Part shown: in pieces, positions 24,623 to 33,549 of the stretch
Layout of the letters: each line of letters opens with the position of its first letter
How positions within the stretch are numbered: the stretch's first letter is position 1
Assembly (NCBI RefSeq): GCF_000276805.1
Contig: NZ_AKXQ01000020.1
Coordinates: forward strand, 1-64,000
Reading direction: 5' to 3'
Length of the DNA stretch: 64,000 nucleotides
Source of the DNA: Moritella dasanensis ArB 0140
GTDB taxonomy: Bacteria; Pseudomonadota; Gammaproteobacteria; Enterobacterales; Moritellaceae
Notes under the pieces: generated by a model
The model's input: only the letters and a program-made list of their open reading frames with translations
Told to the model about the DNA's origin: nothing
Database searches by the model: none
Program-made: the position numbers and the translations under genes

Positions 24623-26509
24623 TTAACGTAATTTAAAGAAGTTTAATATCATTTTTTGCTCTTCCGATAAACGCGCAAGCTCTTCACTGGCTTGATTGCT
24701 TTGATCGATACCCGCCACGTTTTGAGTCACCATATCTGACGCTTGCATGACATTAGCAGCGACATCTTGGGTTACTGTCGATTGCTCTTGCGATGCCGTT
24801 GATACTAACGTATTCATATCCGAAATTTGCGATACCAGATGTGAAATATCCGTAAAGCAATGACTCACCGTTTGCGCTATTACGCGTGAATCTTGAAACA
24901 GCTCAACATTACTGCTCATGTAGCTGTCCGCTTTTTCAGACTGATCTTGCAGTTTAGTGATTATTTCTTGAATATTAACCGTTGATTCCTGCGTTTTCGC
25001 AGCTAAAGCACGCACTTCATCTGCCACGACAGCAAAACCACGACCCTGCTCACCCGCTCGCGCAGCTTCAATAGCGGCATTCAATGCTAATAAATTAGTT
25101 TGTTGCGAAATGGTATTAATCACATCGACAACGCTACCGATATCAACCGAGTAGGCTCTTAACTGATTAACCATTAACGTTGACTCACGCACTGAATCTT
25201 CAATACGTTTAGTGATCACATCTGATTCCTGCAACGCCGTATTACCACGACTAACGCTTTCAATCGCGTTATTGGCTGCATTCTCTGCATTGTTGGCATT
25301 TAGACTGACTTCAGCCGCAGTACAAGATAACTCATTAATAGCCGTTGCCACTTGCTCTATCTGCGCGATTTCATGCTGTGAATTCGTTGCTGCTTCCGCC
25401 ATTACGGCAGCAAGTTCTACCGATGCTGATGACACATTGTCAGAAATAGCATGGGTTTGCTGTACGATATTTTGTAATTCACGTAACAAGATCAACATAC
25501 TGGCATAAATACCTGTGGTCGCTTGATTCGTGTCGCTAACCGCAGTCAGATCACCACGCGCCATTTTGTCCATCAAGTTGGAAATATCTTCAGGCTCACC
25601 ACCGATTGGTGCATAAATATATTTAACAATGAAAAAGTAAAAAATGATAATAGCCACAATAATCGCGATACATAAAAACAGTAATGAACCGACTAGGTTG
25701 GCATTACTCGCCGCATTAATATCCTTGCCATATTCATAACTCGCCACGATCCAGTTACGTACTGATAGCTTGTTGGTGACGACAGAGACCATTTCGCCAT
25801 TAACTTCATATGTGAAGCGGCTAATGCCTTGGTTTACCTGCTCATACTGTGGGCGAACTTGAAACATGTTCTTGCCTAACAGTTGAGTATCTTTACTCGA
25901 CATGACATAACCGTCATTGCGATAAACAAAAATTTGGTTGTCACTGGTCAGCGAGGTAATAAAGCCAGTAATATTATCTAAATCGATATCAATCGACAGT
26001 GCTGCCACCGTTTGATTATGATGGTAAATAGGCACAACCAAAGAAATGATATTTTGTTTGGTTAACGCATTTCGGTAAGCTTTAGTAACAATTATTTTTT
26101 CATTATCATAGAAAATACGGCTGTACCATTCACGGTTAAGTGCTTTAGCATTAAAGTTAGCAACATAACCGCCGCCTTCAATCGCACGGCCATCTTTTAA
26201 GCCAATAAATATATTTTCAACACCATCAATTTTGTTAATAAAGTGACGGGTTTTCTGTACAGCGCGTTCGACCGATAGTGGCTCACCATTATCACCGAAC
26301 TCAAAAGAAACGGCGTTCAAAGCATCAAAATAACGCATTAATTTTTCATCTAATGCTTTCGCGATTAACCGCGATTGGCTATCCATTTTATCTTCATAAT
26401 TAGTGTGACTAAAATTATCGAAGGCGCTATAACCAAAAAAAGTAATCGCACCACAAATAGTGATCACCAACGAAGCGAAAAAAACCAATATTCTATATTT
26501 TAACGTCAT
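24623..26509 (-). CDS. Methyl-accepting chemotaxis protein with dCache sensor
   Basis: A 628-residue chemoreceptor. TM1 is near 8-28, the periplasmic dCache domain about 35-270, TM2 about 275-297, HAMP about 300-355, and the cytoplasmic signalling domain follows with the hairpin tip [23 protein letters not shown] near residue 500. The sensor has Arg126, Trp128 and Tyr129 (NREWY), Tyr145 and Asp174/176, which resemble the amino-acid-binding dCache motif as I recall it from PctA (R126, W128, D173). The motif's first Tyr (121) is Ala here. It probably senses an amino acid or a related amine. It is monocistronic, upstream of the phosphonate genes on the same strand, 149 bp before them. Confidence 0.9.
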   Translation of the reverse strand: MTLKYRILVFFASLVITICGAITFFGYSAFDNFSHTNYEDKMDSQSRLIAKALDEKLMRYFDALNAVSFEFGDNGEPLSVERAVQKTRHFINKIDGVENIFIGLKDGRAIEGGGYVANFNAKALNREWYSRIFYDNEKIIVTKAYRNALTKQNIISLVVPIYHHNQTVAALSIDIDLDNITGFITSLTSDNQIFVYRNDGYVMSSKDTQLLGKNMFQVRPQYEQVNQGISRFTYEVNGEMVSVVTNKLSVRNWIVASYEYGKDINAASNANLVGSLLFLCIAIIVAIIIFYFFIVKYIYAPIGGEPEDISNLMDKMARGDLTAVSDTNQATTGIYASMLILLRELQNIVQQTHAISDNVSSASVELAAVMAEAATNSQHEIAQIEQVATAINELSCTAAEVSLNANNAENAANNAIESVSRGNTALQESDVITKRIEDSVRESTLMVNQLRAYSVDIGSVVDVINTISQQTNLLALNAAIEAARAGEQGRGFAVVADEVRALAAKTQESTVNIQEIITKLQDQSEKADSYMSSNVELFQDSRVIAQTVSHCFTDISHLVSQISDMNTLVSTASQEQSTVTQDVAANVMQASDMVTQNVAGIDQSNQASEELARLSEEQKMILNFFKLR

Positions 26510-26747
26510 AATATGCTCAGAACTGTAAATTAGCCGCGTATTCTATCTTAATAAATTCGCACGCATAGCATTATTTATCATTTTAATGCAAGACAACATA
26601 ACCCACCAAACGTGATGTGTGTCACGCTATATAAATTTATAAAGCCTTGTATGGATATAATGATTTACGCAATTGCGGTAGCACTGTCATTAAAATTAAA
26701 CAATAAAATGCTAATTTATGCTTAATTCAGCCAAATAGAGCACCAAC

Positions 26748-27503
26748 ATGACATCTATAACGTTAGCTACAACTTCATCTACAACTACAATCGCCAATCC
26801 AAATACAGTTTTAAATACAGATTCAAATAATGCACCGAATACCATATCGAATACTGTGCCTGACTATTTAAACCCTGATATCGCGTCTGATCTCGCGCTG
26901 TTAGATATTCCCATTATTGAAGCAACACCCGAAAGTCTAAAAGGTTATGGTTTCTTTGTTGACGATCCTGAGACTTTTGATATTGAGATCACCCGCTGGC
27001 CAGCACAAGGTTGGCGTAAAGTCGATGAAGATACTGGTGATGAAGGTGGAGTGACAGAAGGGACGTTTATTAGTACCTGGAAAGGAGACTATCTGTTTGG
27101 CCGTAATAAAGCCGTCGATGGCCATTATATTATCGGTTATAACCAACGACCAGAAATCGCTGTCGACAACCACAGTAACAAACCAACACAACTGCTCTTA
27201 TGGCATGCAAACTATCACCCCGATGGTGGGCAGATGTTTTATCCTAAGGCTAATCAACCATTTTTACTGCCATTAGCCTTGCCGGGGGACGATGTCAAAC
27301 CACAAGACTTTGTATGTTTTTATTTCAGTGGTGAGCGCGGTGCCTATATTCATGCCAACGTTTGGCACGAAGGCGTATTTGCGATTGCCGGTGAACAAGA
27401 GTTTGCCGATAAACAAGGCGCAGTACACGCCCGCGTATCGGTAGATTTTGGTAAAGAATTTAACTGTTTATTGCGGGTTGATTTAACGACGTTACCGTTA
27501 TAA
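26748..27503 (+). CDS. Ureidoglycolate lyase-family protein with low-complexity N-terminus
   Basis: A 251-residue protein. From residue about 60 it follows the ureidoglycolate lyase (AllA) family: GYGFFVDDPE, FDIEITRWPAQGWR, LLWHANYHPDGGQMFYP, LPLALPGDDVKPQDFVCFYFSGERGAYIHANVWHEGVFAI. This is a cupin-like fold whose enzymes split ureidoglycolate into glyoxylate and urea. The first 45 residues are Ser/Thr/Asn-rich and have no counterpart in the 160-residue E. coli enzyme; no other start lies between. No other purine or allantoin genes are near, so the true substrate is open. The ribosome site is weak. Confidence 0.7.
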   Translation: MTSITLATTSSTTTIANPNTVLNTDSNNAPNTISNTVPDYLNPDIASDLALLDIPIIEATPESLKGYGFFVDDPETFDIEITRWPAQGWRKVDEDTGDEGGVTEGTFISTWKGDYLFGRNKAVDGHYIIGYNQRPEIAVDNHSNKPTQLLLWHANYHPDGGQMFYPKANQPFLLPLALPGDDVKPQDFVCFYFSGERGAYIHANVWHEGVFAIAGEQEFADKQGAVHARVSVDFGKEFNCLLRVDLTTLPL

Positions 27504-27537
27504 TCCAACTCAATTATTACGATAATCCAACTAAGCT

Positions 27538-27572
27538 ACTGATGCGTTCAATGCTATATTCAACGCATCAGT
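27538..27572. terminator. Hairpin between convergent genes
   Basis: ACTGATGCGTT and AACGCATCAGT form an 11-bp perfect stem with a 13-base loop, 35 bp after the ureidoglycolate lyase-like stop and 51 bp beyond the stop of the opposing gene. It could end transcription from both sides. Confidence 0.6.
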
Positions 27573-27622
27573 TCTTAGCATCGGTACTTGGCATAATTAC
27601 TAATATTATAGCTACTTGGTAT

Positions 27623-28261
27623 TTAGATCGCGTAAAGCGCATCTATTTCACCATTTTTAATGCGCATATTTACACGCAGTAATGCTTTTTGAGTGATTGC
27701 CAATACATCGTTCAGGTTCGCATAACACGCTTGCTCATCTTCTCCATAGGCAAAGAAGTTTAACGTGACTTGGTAACCCATTCCGCCGGAATCCGGTTTA
27801 TCACCTAATGCTAAATAACAGGTCGGTGATTTTGATAGCCCAATAGCACCGGCTTTAAAGCCTGGTTTCATCGACGAGGCCATTGACTGGATATTATTCA
27901 TTAACCAATCAAGACTTTTGTCCTGACAATTTTCAGGAATATCTCGGAATAAAATCATTAATCGTGCACTGCATTTTTTCGCATACGGATATTGCTGGTC
28001 GCTATTATCTTCTGCGGCATTAAACACACTGTCATTACTTTCTAATAACGAGCTTGCACCATTCACCCATTCGATTAAACGATAAAACTGTTCAACAAAT
28101 TCCCACTGTTGAAACGGTAACAAATCTTCTAACGCACTGCGGATCAACTCAGGCTGTTGTTTAAAGTCCATATATACACTCGACTCATCCGATACCATGC
28201 TCGTCCATGGGTGAGATCTTAACGCTGAGTTATCAATTTTTTGGGAAATAAAAGCATCCAC
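27623..28261 (-). CDS. Hypothetical soluble protein, 212 residues
   Basis: I do not recognise a family. The protein starts with GTG, preceded by AAAGG at eight bases. It is acidic and soluble, with no signal peptide or membrane segment. Aromatic-rich segments (LLPFQQWEFVEQFYRLIEWVNG, about 48-69) precede a more ordered second half with FFAYGEDEQACYANLNDVLAITQKALLRVNMRI. It lies 39 bp after the DUF3859 gene on the same strand, so the two are probably cotranscribed. No function is proposed. Confidence 0.65.
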   Translation of the reverse strand: MDAFISQKIDNSALRSHPWTSMVSDESSVYMDFKQQPELIRSALEDLLPFQQWEFVEQFYRLIEWVNGASSLLESNDSVFNAAEDNSDQQYPYAKKCSARLMILFRDIPENCQDKSLDWLMNNIQSMASSMKPGFKAGAIGLSKSPTCYLALGDKPDSGGMGYQVTLNFFAYGEDEQACYANLNDVLAITQKALLRVNMRIKNGEIDALYAI

Positions 28262-28300
28262 AGTTGCAGCCTTTGTTGGTTATATAATAGGGGCTGGATT

Positions 28301-28696
28301 TTAACAGTGTTCCAGCGATATATTGAAGGTTTTATCCGCTAATATTTTTCCATCGAGTGATACGGTCATACGCCAGTCACCACATTTATCGGCAATCGGT
28401 TGCCATACTGTGTCGCCCAAGTAAAAATTCCAATCACTGTTTGTCACATGCACGTCGCCGGTAAACGGTGCGCGTACATTACCATCGACGTCTAAAATAC
28501 CAGGATGAGCAATACAAAATTGCAATTTAGCGCCACGGGCTTTTTTAATATTAACGATAAAACCAAATTCAATATCAATTTCTGCGGGGATATCTGTCGT
28601 GAATTTTTGAATGCTCGGTAAATCTTTTGATTTGCTTTGCCACTGCGAGTGAATGCCATAGGTTTGCATTTTAGTGACGGGGTTATACTTAGCCAT
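28301..28696 (-). CDS. DUF3859 domain protein
   Basis: A 131-residue protein that is essentially one DUF3859 domain: YGIHSQWQSKSKDLPSIQKFTTDIPAEIDIEFGFIVNIKKA, then PFTGDVHVTNSDWNFYLGDTVWQPIADKCGDWRMTVSLDGKILADKTF. The pattern suggests a beta-sandwich; family function is not known. It has no signal peptide. AGGTGA lies upstream of the ATG. It is probably the first gene of a two-gene unit with the hypothetical protein at 27623. Confidence 0.8.
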   Translation of the reverse strand: MAKYNPVTKMQTYGIHSQWQSKSKDLPSIQKFTTDIPAEIDIEFGFIVNIKKARGAKLQFCIAHPGILDVDGNVRAPFTGDVHVTNSDWNFYLGDTVWQPIADKCGDWRMTVSLDGKILADKTFNISLEHC

Positions 28697-28776
28697 AGGT
28701 TCACCTTAGGTAGTCCGCTGTATCAAACGACACAGCAATAATCAAGCATATTAGATGTGTTCTATCATACCGCCCA

Positions 28777-30768
28777 CTACGCTTTCTGGGAAGCGACTCC
28801 ACTTACTAAGCAACTTAAAAATATCGCGGTATTAAACGGTTTTTGCATGAAATAAACATCCGGATAGTGCTCACTATCGACAATCTCATTTTTATCATTA
28901 GCTGATAAAATGAAATATTGAATCTGCGCATTACTTTGCATAAATTTCATTTTAGTAATTAACTCAAGTCCATTAAACACATCTAACTGGTAATCAACAA
29001 TCACCACGTTGGGTTCTACTTTAACAAATTTGACTAATCCATCTTTCGAGCTATTCGCGCAAACCGTATTAAACTGTTTATCTTCTAACATGGCATTACA
29101 TACTTCGAGATTAAAGCTGTTATCGTCAACAATCAAAACACGCATACTGGCATAATCAGTCGAGCGAAGCAGCAGTGGGTTTAACAGCTGTGATGGTACC
29201 GCTTGATCAAACTGACAGGGAAAATGCAACATGATTTTAGTACCTTCATTCTTCACACTGTGCAGTCTTAATTTGCCACCGACTTGAGTCAGTAATTGAT
29301 TACAGGTATACAGTCCTAAACCAATGCTAGAGACTTGCTTTAGTTGCGATTCCGCATCCACAGTAAATGGATTGGTGAGTAACTTCTTGGTTGATTGTGA
29401 CATACCCAGACCAGAATCTTGGATCAGAATACGTAAGTAATAACCGCGGCTGTTTTGTGATGCAGCTAATGATGATGCTGCCGATGACGGACTCTGTTGC
29501 TGTCCTGATGCCACGTTTTCGTGAAAGGCTAAACGTTGACAGATATCAATATGACAACGTACCGTCTTACCCGTGCTGTACTTCAATGCGTTGTTAATCA
29601 TATTGGTTATGATTTGAAATAATTTAGTGCTATCGACACTAATCACCGCAGGTAACTTATCGCTCACATTAAAATCGAGGATTTTATCCGCAGGAATACT
29701 CAAACGATTGTAATAATCTTTAATACTATCCATGTACTGCAAGGTATTAATCGGCGTGCTATTAAGCATTAAACCACCCGCAGTAGACTTACTGTAGTTA
29801 AGGGTATTTTCTGCCACTGAATACAACAAATTAGCTGACCACAACATTTTATCAATCACAGCGCTGTGCTCGTCACTGATTTTAGGCATATCTTTCAGTA
29901 TTTGGCTGTAGCCTAATAGCGCATTAATCGGCGTCCTTATCTCATGATTAATACTCGATACCATCGCGACATTAAATTTATTCTCACGTTCAATATTGAT
30001 AAATAAATATTTATTTATCAATTTAAAATACAACAATATCGAAATCAGCACACAAGCAATGAGTATCGATAACAATATGCAGCTAAATTCAAACAGCTTT
30101 GAAGACGATACTTGAGACTCGATACCCAAGATATAATAAAAATTATACTCTGGGACGCTGATATCTAAGTCTGTACTATAACGGAAAAATGCTAATATTT
30201 TATTCGTAGTTCGTCGCGCACAATCTTGATTCTTTATCGATAACTGTACGGTGGTGTATTTTAAACAAGTACCTTTTAATTTATTAATGTTAAACAATAA
30301 ATTATCAAGAGGTATGGCATAAAACAAATACGGCATGCTCGGCTCATCAATCGCGATTGAAACCAATTGATAATGAGGTAAATCACCGCTTAACATCCCC
30401 TCTTTATTTAAACTTATTTCTAACTTATCTAAGTCAGCAACAAAACCGTCATCAGAAATATAACCTAACGTCAATTCAGGTGTCATCGTAAAGAACAGCG
30501 CAGTTCGGTCATCTAACAGCTCTCGAGTAAAGATCTCAAAATCGGCTTCTTTTACCCTATCTGATGATTTAAAAAAAGATCGCATCGCATTAATAATTAA
30601 CTTGTGCTGCAAATAGTTTTCTTCATTCAGCGCCATCAGCGTCGATATTTTTTTATCATGATTATGTTTAAATTCATTCAAACCATAACGGGTAAATACC
30701 CCCATAATCATCACGGTGACAAACAGACAAATACAAACATAACTGCCTAGACTAAATTTATAATTCAT
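28777..30768 (-). CDS. Hybrid sensor histidine kinase with C-terminal receiver
   Basis: A 663-residue membrane kinase. TM1 is near 8-28, a periplasmic region follows to about 215, and TM2 is about 220-245. The HisKA phosphorylation site is in SINHEIRTPINALLGYSQIL (near 275). The HATPase domain has N-box FQIITNMINNALKYS and G-boxes DSGLGMS and GLGLYTC. The receiver covers the last 125 residues (MRVLIVDDNS, phosphoacceptor Asp in VVIVDYQLD, Lys in MQKPFN). The ATG at 30768 overlaps the HPt-like gene by 11 bp; an earlier TTG is possible. The operon suggests relay through the HPt-like protein to the REC-EAL protein. A Ser/Ala/Gln-rich insertion lies near 420-440. Confidence 0.9.
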   Translation of the reverse strand: MNYKFSLGSYVCICLFVTVMIMGVFTRYGLNEFKHNHDKKISTLMALNEENYLQHKLIINAMRSFFKSSDRVKEADFEIFTRELLDDRTALFFTMTPELTLGYISDDGFVADLDKLEISLNKEGMLSGDLPHYQLVSIAIDEPSMPYLFYAIPLDNLLFNINKLKGTCLKYTTVQLSIKNQDCARRTTNKILAFFRYSTDLDISVPEYNFYYILGIESQVSSSKLFEFSCILLSILIACVLISILLYFKLINKYLFINIERENKFNVAMVSSINHEIRTPINALLGYSQILKDMPKISDEHSAVIDKMLWSANLLYSVAENTLNYSKSTAGGLMLNSTPINTLQYMDSIKDYYNRLSIPADKILDFNVSDKLPAVISVDSTKLFQIITNMINNALKYSTGKTVRCHIDICQRLAFHENVASGQQQSPSSAASSLAASQNSRGYYLRILIQDSGLGMSQSTKKLLTNPFTVDAESQLKQVSSIGLGLYTCNQLLTQVGGKLRLHSVKNEGTKIMLHFPCQFDQAVPSQLLNPLLLRSTDYASMRVLIVDDNSFNLEVCNAMLEDKQFNTVCANSSKDGLVKFVKVEPNVVIVDYQLDVFNGLELITKMKFMQSNAQIQYFILSANDKNEIVDSEHYPDVYFMQKPFNTAIFLSCLVSGVASQKA

Positions 30769-31051
30769 GTTCAATCGCGGCAACTTCTTTGTGCATATTA
30801 TCGACCGCGTAAAGTAATTGTTCGGGCGTCGTCATGGCATCAATCTGCATATCAAGTTCGAGGTGCAGGTAGCGGCAAATACCTTTAAATTGATGCTTAA
30901 GTGAATTCAACTTTTCGGCGTTCTCTACTAACCCAGCTTGTGAGCGAATATTGGTTAATTCGCTCACTAACGCTTGATATAGTGGTAAACGTCGCGCGTC
31001 ACTATAACGCCAAAAGAAGCCTTTTAAGCTATCTTTGATATTACTTGTCAT
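30758..31051 (-). CDS. Small HPt-like phosphotransfer protein
   Basis: A 97-residue helical protein. LNSLKHQFKGICRYLHLEL (about 48-66) resembles the HPt core: His53 followed by Lys56-Gly57 (H-x2-KG), with flanking helices as expected of a four-helix bundle. It would pass phosphate between the hybrid kinase and the REC-EAL regulator that flank it. Its start overlaps the REC-EAL stop by 11 bp, and its end overlaps the kinase start by 11 bp, so translation of all three is coupled. The GTG two codons earlier is a less likely start. The HPt call rests on one motif and context. Confidence 0.65.
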   Translation of the reverse strand: MTSNIKDSLKGFFWRYSDARRLPLYQALVSELTNIRSQAGLVENAEKLNSLKHQFKGICRYLHLELDMQIDAMTTPEQLLYAVDNMHKEVAAIEHEL

Positions 31052-32243
31052 TGCCACTCACTTCTCTGTGCTCGTAGCGATTGATCCACGCGTTTAAATA
31101 ACGACCTTCCATAGGCGGGCTATATAAATACCCTTGTGCAATATCGCAACCAAGATCATCTAAAATATTAAGCACGCTCTCTGTTTCAATGCCTTCAGCG
31201 ACGACATTCACCGACATTTTTTTAGCTAAGGCAATCGTCGACTCAACAATAAGGCGATGCTGTTCATTGGTATCAATATCACACACAAAAGAACGATCTA
31301 TTTTAATTTCATTAAAGGGAATAGTATCCAAGCGTTCATAAGTTGAATAGCTCTTACCAAAATCATCCAACGAGATGCGAATACCATTGATAATCAATCG
31401 CGCGATTGAGTTTAATACACTCGCTTGGTTCATTATTTCTTGTGATTCGGTCAACTCTAAGATTAGCTTTATATGCGAATGCGCTTGCTTTTGACGGATA
31501 ATAAAATTAATCAAATCATTATTAATCAAATCTTGTGCGGTGATGTTAATCGATAAAGTGTATCCGCTCAGATTAGCTTCATGTATCCAAAGTTTGAATG
31601 CTTTAGCAATAATAATCTTGGTAAATTGAGCGTTTAATCCAATTTCATAAATCAAAGGGATAAAGGTATCAGGATAAATATAACCATTTTCATCATACAT
31701 CCTCGCTAACACTTCAAAGCCAGTAATCGCTTTACTTTTCATATCAACTTGAGGTTGAAAGCAAAGCAAGACTTGCTCATCTGCGAGTAACTGGGTTATA
31801 TCATAATCAGACACAGCCGTCGTCGCCATAACCTCTAGCGGATTCTGACTAACACTTTGTAAACGCCGAGTTTCAGTTAATATAGTATCCATATCAATCG
31901 GTTTTTCAAACACACCCACGACATTCAATTTCAGCCCACAAGCAATACTGTTGACCAACTCAAGCGTACGTTTATCTGACGAACTGATCACAGCCAGTGG
32001 TATCGTGGCATAGCGACTCTGTACAGATAAAAAGTTGATGACTTCCATGCCATCACTGTTATCCATTTTTAAATCTAAGATAAGTAAATCGATATTACCT
32101 TTCATCGCAACGATGGCTTCGATACCTTGCTGGGCATTCTCAGCCTCGAACGTTTTAACCTTGTTATGTAAAGTGTTCTCTGCAAGATCGGCTTTAATCG
32201 CTTCTCGGACAAACTGTTGATCATCAACAATTAAAATATTCAT
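31041..32243 (-). CDS. Response regulator with EAL c-di-GMP phosphodiesterase domain
   Basis: A 400-residue regulator. Residues 1-125 are a receiver with phosphoacceptor Asp57 (LLILDLKMD) and the acidic pair Asp7-Asp8. An EAL domain follows from about 150. Its signature reads EVLAR, then SINIT, LELTES, LDDFGKSYSTY, KIDRSF, VVAEGIET and AQGYLYSPPM, so the metal- and base-binding residues are all present and it should hydrolyse c-di-GMP. GGAG lies nine bases before the ATG. It comes first in the coupled REC-EAL, HPt-like, hybrid kinase operon, after the XRE regulator gene 10 bp upstream. Confidence 0.92.
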   Translation of the reverse strand: MNILIVDDQQFVREAIKADLAENTLHNKVKTFEAENAQQGIEAIVAMKGNIDLLILDLKMDNSDGMEVINFLSVQSRYATIPLAVISSSDKRTLELVNSIACGLKLNVVGVFEKPIDMDTILTETRRLQSVSQNPLEVMATTAVSDYDITQLLADEQVLLCFQPQVDMKSKAITGFEVLARMYDENGYIYPDTFIPLIYEIGLNAQFTKIIIAKAFKLWIHEANLSGYTLSINITAQDLINNDLINFIIRQKQAHSHIKLILELTESQEIMNQASVLNSIARLIINGIRISLDDFGKSYSTYERLDTIPFNEIKIDRSFVCDIDTNEQHRLIVESTIALAKKMSVNVVAEGIETESVLNILDDLGCDIAQGYLYSPPMEGRYLNAWINRYEHREVSGNDK

Positions 32244-32253
32244 AATGACTCCA

Positions 32254-33204
32254 CTATATACCGGTAGTTGTAGGTTGCATGTCTCGTGTCGGTATAACAG
32301 ACAACATCAGCATATTTCGATTGGCCATGACTTCAGAGCGACTCATAATAAACGAATAGTTCTGAATTATTTTAGCGTTTTGCTCGATCGGTTTGACTTT
32401 AAACATTGGGATCTTCATCTGCATTAACTTTTGCTTCAATTTGCTATCACAAGTACTAAAACTCAAATACTCAATCGTTTTATCCGTTGCTAATTGGTTT
32501 AAATAAACAGACATCATATGATTATCAATTTGTGGTGATACCCCAAATGACGAAAAAACCACCAATACATTCGCTTGGTGTTGTTGCGTACTGGCCAATA
32601 AATCAAGGATACCAATACTGTTATTCATAAACTCAAACAATGCTTTGGTATTGACCTTACAAAATAGGCAGTGACCAACCAATTGGCTAAAATTACAAAG
32701 AGCAGAGACTAAGGTAAGTGATGTTAACAACGCTGCAGATATTTTTTCTTGATGTGTAGGCAACAAACGAGGGTTACCCTCATACACTAAACAAAGTTTG
32801 AGAAATTGCTCAAACTTAACGTGTTCAGAGTGAATGAACTCGATTTGGTATTGCTCATTATTATAATAAGGGTGCGTTACTTTATCATTTTTTTCGCCCG
32901 CAGAAAATTGTATTGCGTATAAACTTTCTTCGACAAAATCAGCATCTGAACTGTAGATATTAAACAGATCGACACCAAATACTTCCGCTATTTCAGACTG
33001 CTTCGTTAAAGAAGGGGTATTGATACCACGCTCCCAACGACTAATAGAGATTGTATCTAAGCTATCAAAAGAATGACTTTTTTCGTTCAGTAAAGCCCGT
33101 AGACCTTCTTGGGAAAGATGATGCTCTGAGCGTATTTTTCTTAAAAATTCTGAAAATACCTTCATAATTACTGTTTTTGGATACGCATATTTTTTATATC
33201 CCAT
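32254..33204 (-). CDS. XRE-type HTH regulator with unassigned C-terminal domain
   Basis: A 316-residue protein. Residues about 18-80 form an XRE/Cro HTH (LRKIRSEHHLSQEGLRALLN... TISISRWERGINTPSLTKQSEIAEVFGV). The remaining 230 residues are alpha/beta with several cysteines (CNFSQLVGHCLFCK) and I cannot place them. ATG 33204 has GGAAG five bases upstream; a later in-frame ATG at the family-like position has no ribosome site. It lies 10 bp before the REC-EAL gene and so probably belongs to the signalling operon as its transcriptional switch. The gap to gbpA (33205-33549) is AT-rich with no gene seen and should hold divergent promoters. Confidence 0.8.
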   Translation of the reverse strand: MGYKKYAYPKTVIMKVFSEFLRKIRSEHHLSQEGLRALLNEKSHSFDSLDTISISRWERGINTPSLTKQSEIAEVFGVDLFNIYSSDADFVEESLYAIQFSAGEKNDKVTHPYYNNEQYQIEFIHSEHVKFEQFLKLCLVYEGNPRLLPTHQEKISAALLTSLTLVSALCNFSQLVGHCLFCKVNTKALFEFMNNSIGILDLLASTQQHQANVLVVFSSFGVSPQIDNHMMSVYLNQLATDKTIEYLSFSTCDSKLKQKLMQMKIPMFKVKPIEQNAKIIQNYSFIMSRSEVMANRNMLMLSVIPTRDMQPTTTGI

Positions 33205-33549
33205 TTTCACTTCCACTCATACTTAATACCGAAATAGCAAACCCACTCATCGTCATTATTCAGCGACATTAAACACTAAGTTTAAAATAAAAACATCCCC
33301 GAGCAATATATTTTTGAATATATGTTTATCCATACTTTGATTCCACAGTAATAATTTTAATTTTAATAAAATAAATGCCTACACCATAAATATATTTAAC
33401 AACAAGGCACTAGGCACATTTTTACAAATAGAAATAATTATTACTCTAGTGGTAGAAATGACACCTCGTTATCATATTTGTTCAAAAATAAAGCAGTAAA
33501 AAATACACTTACGAAAAAATTAACATTTAAATAACATGGAGTTTATTAT

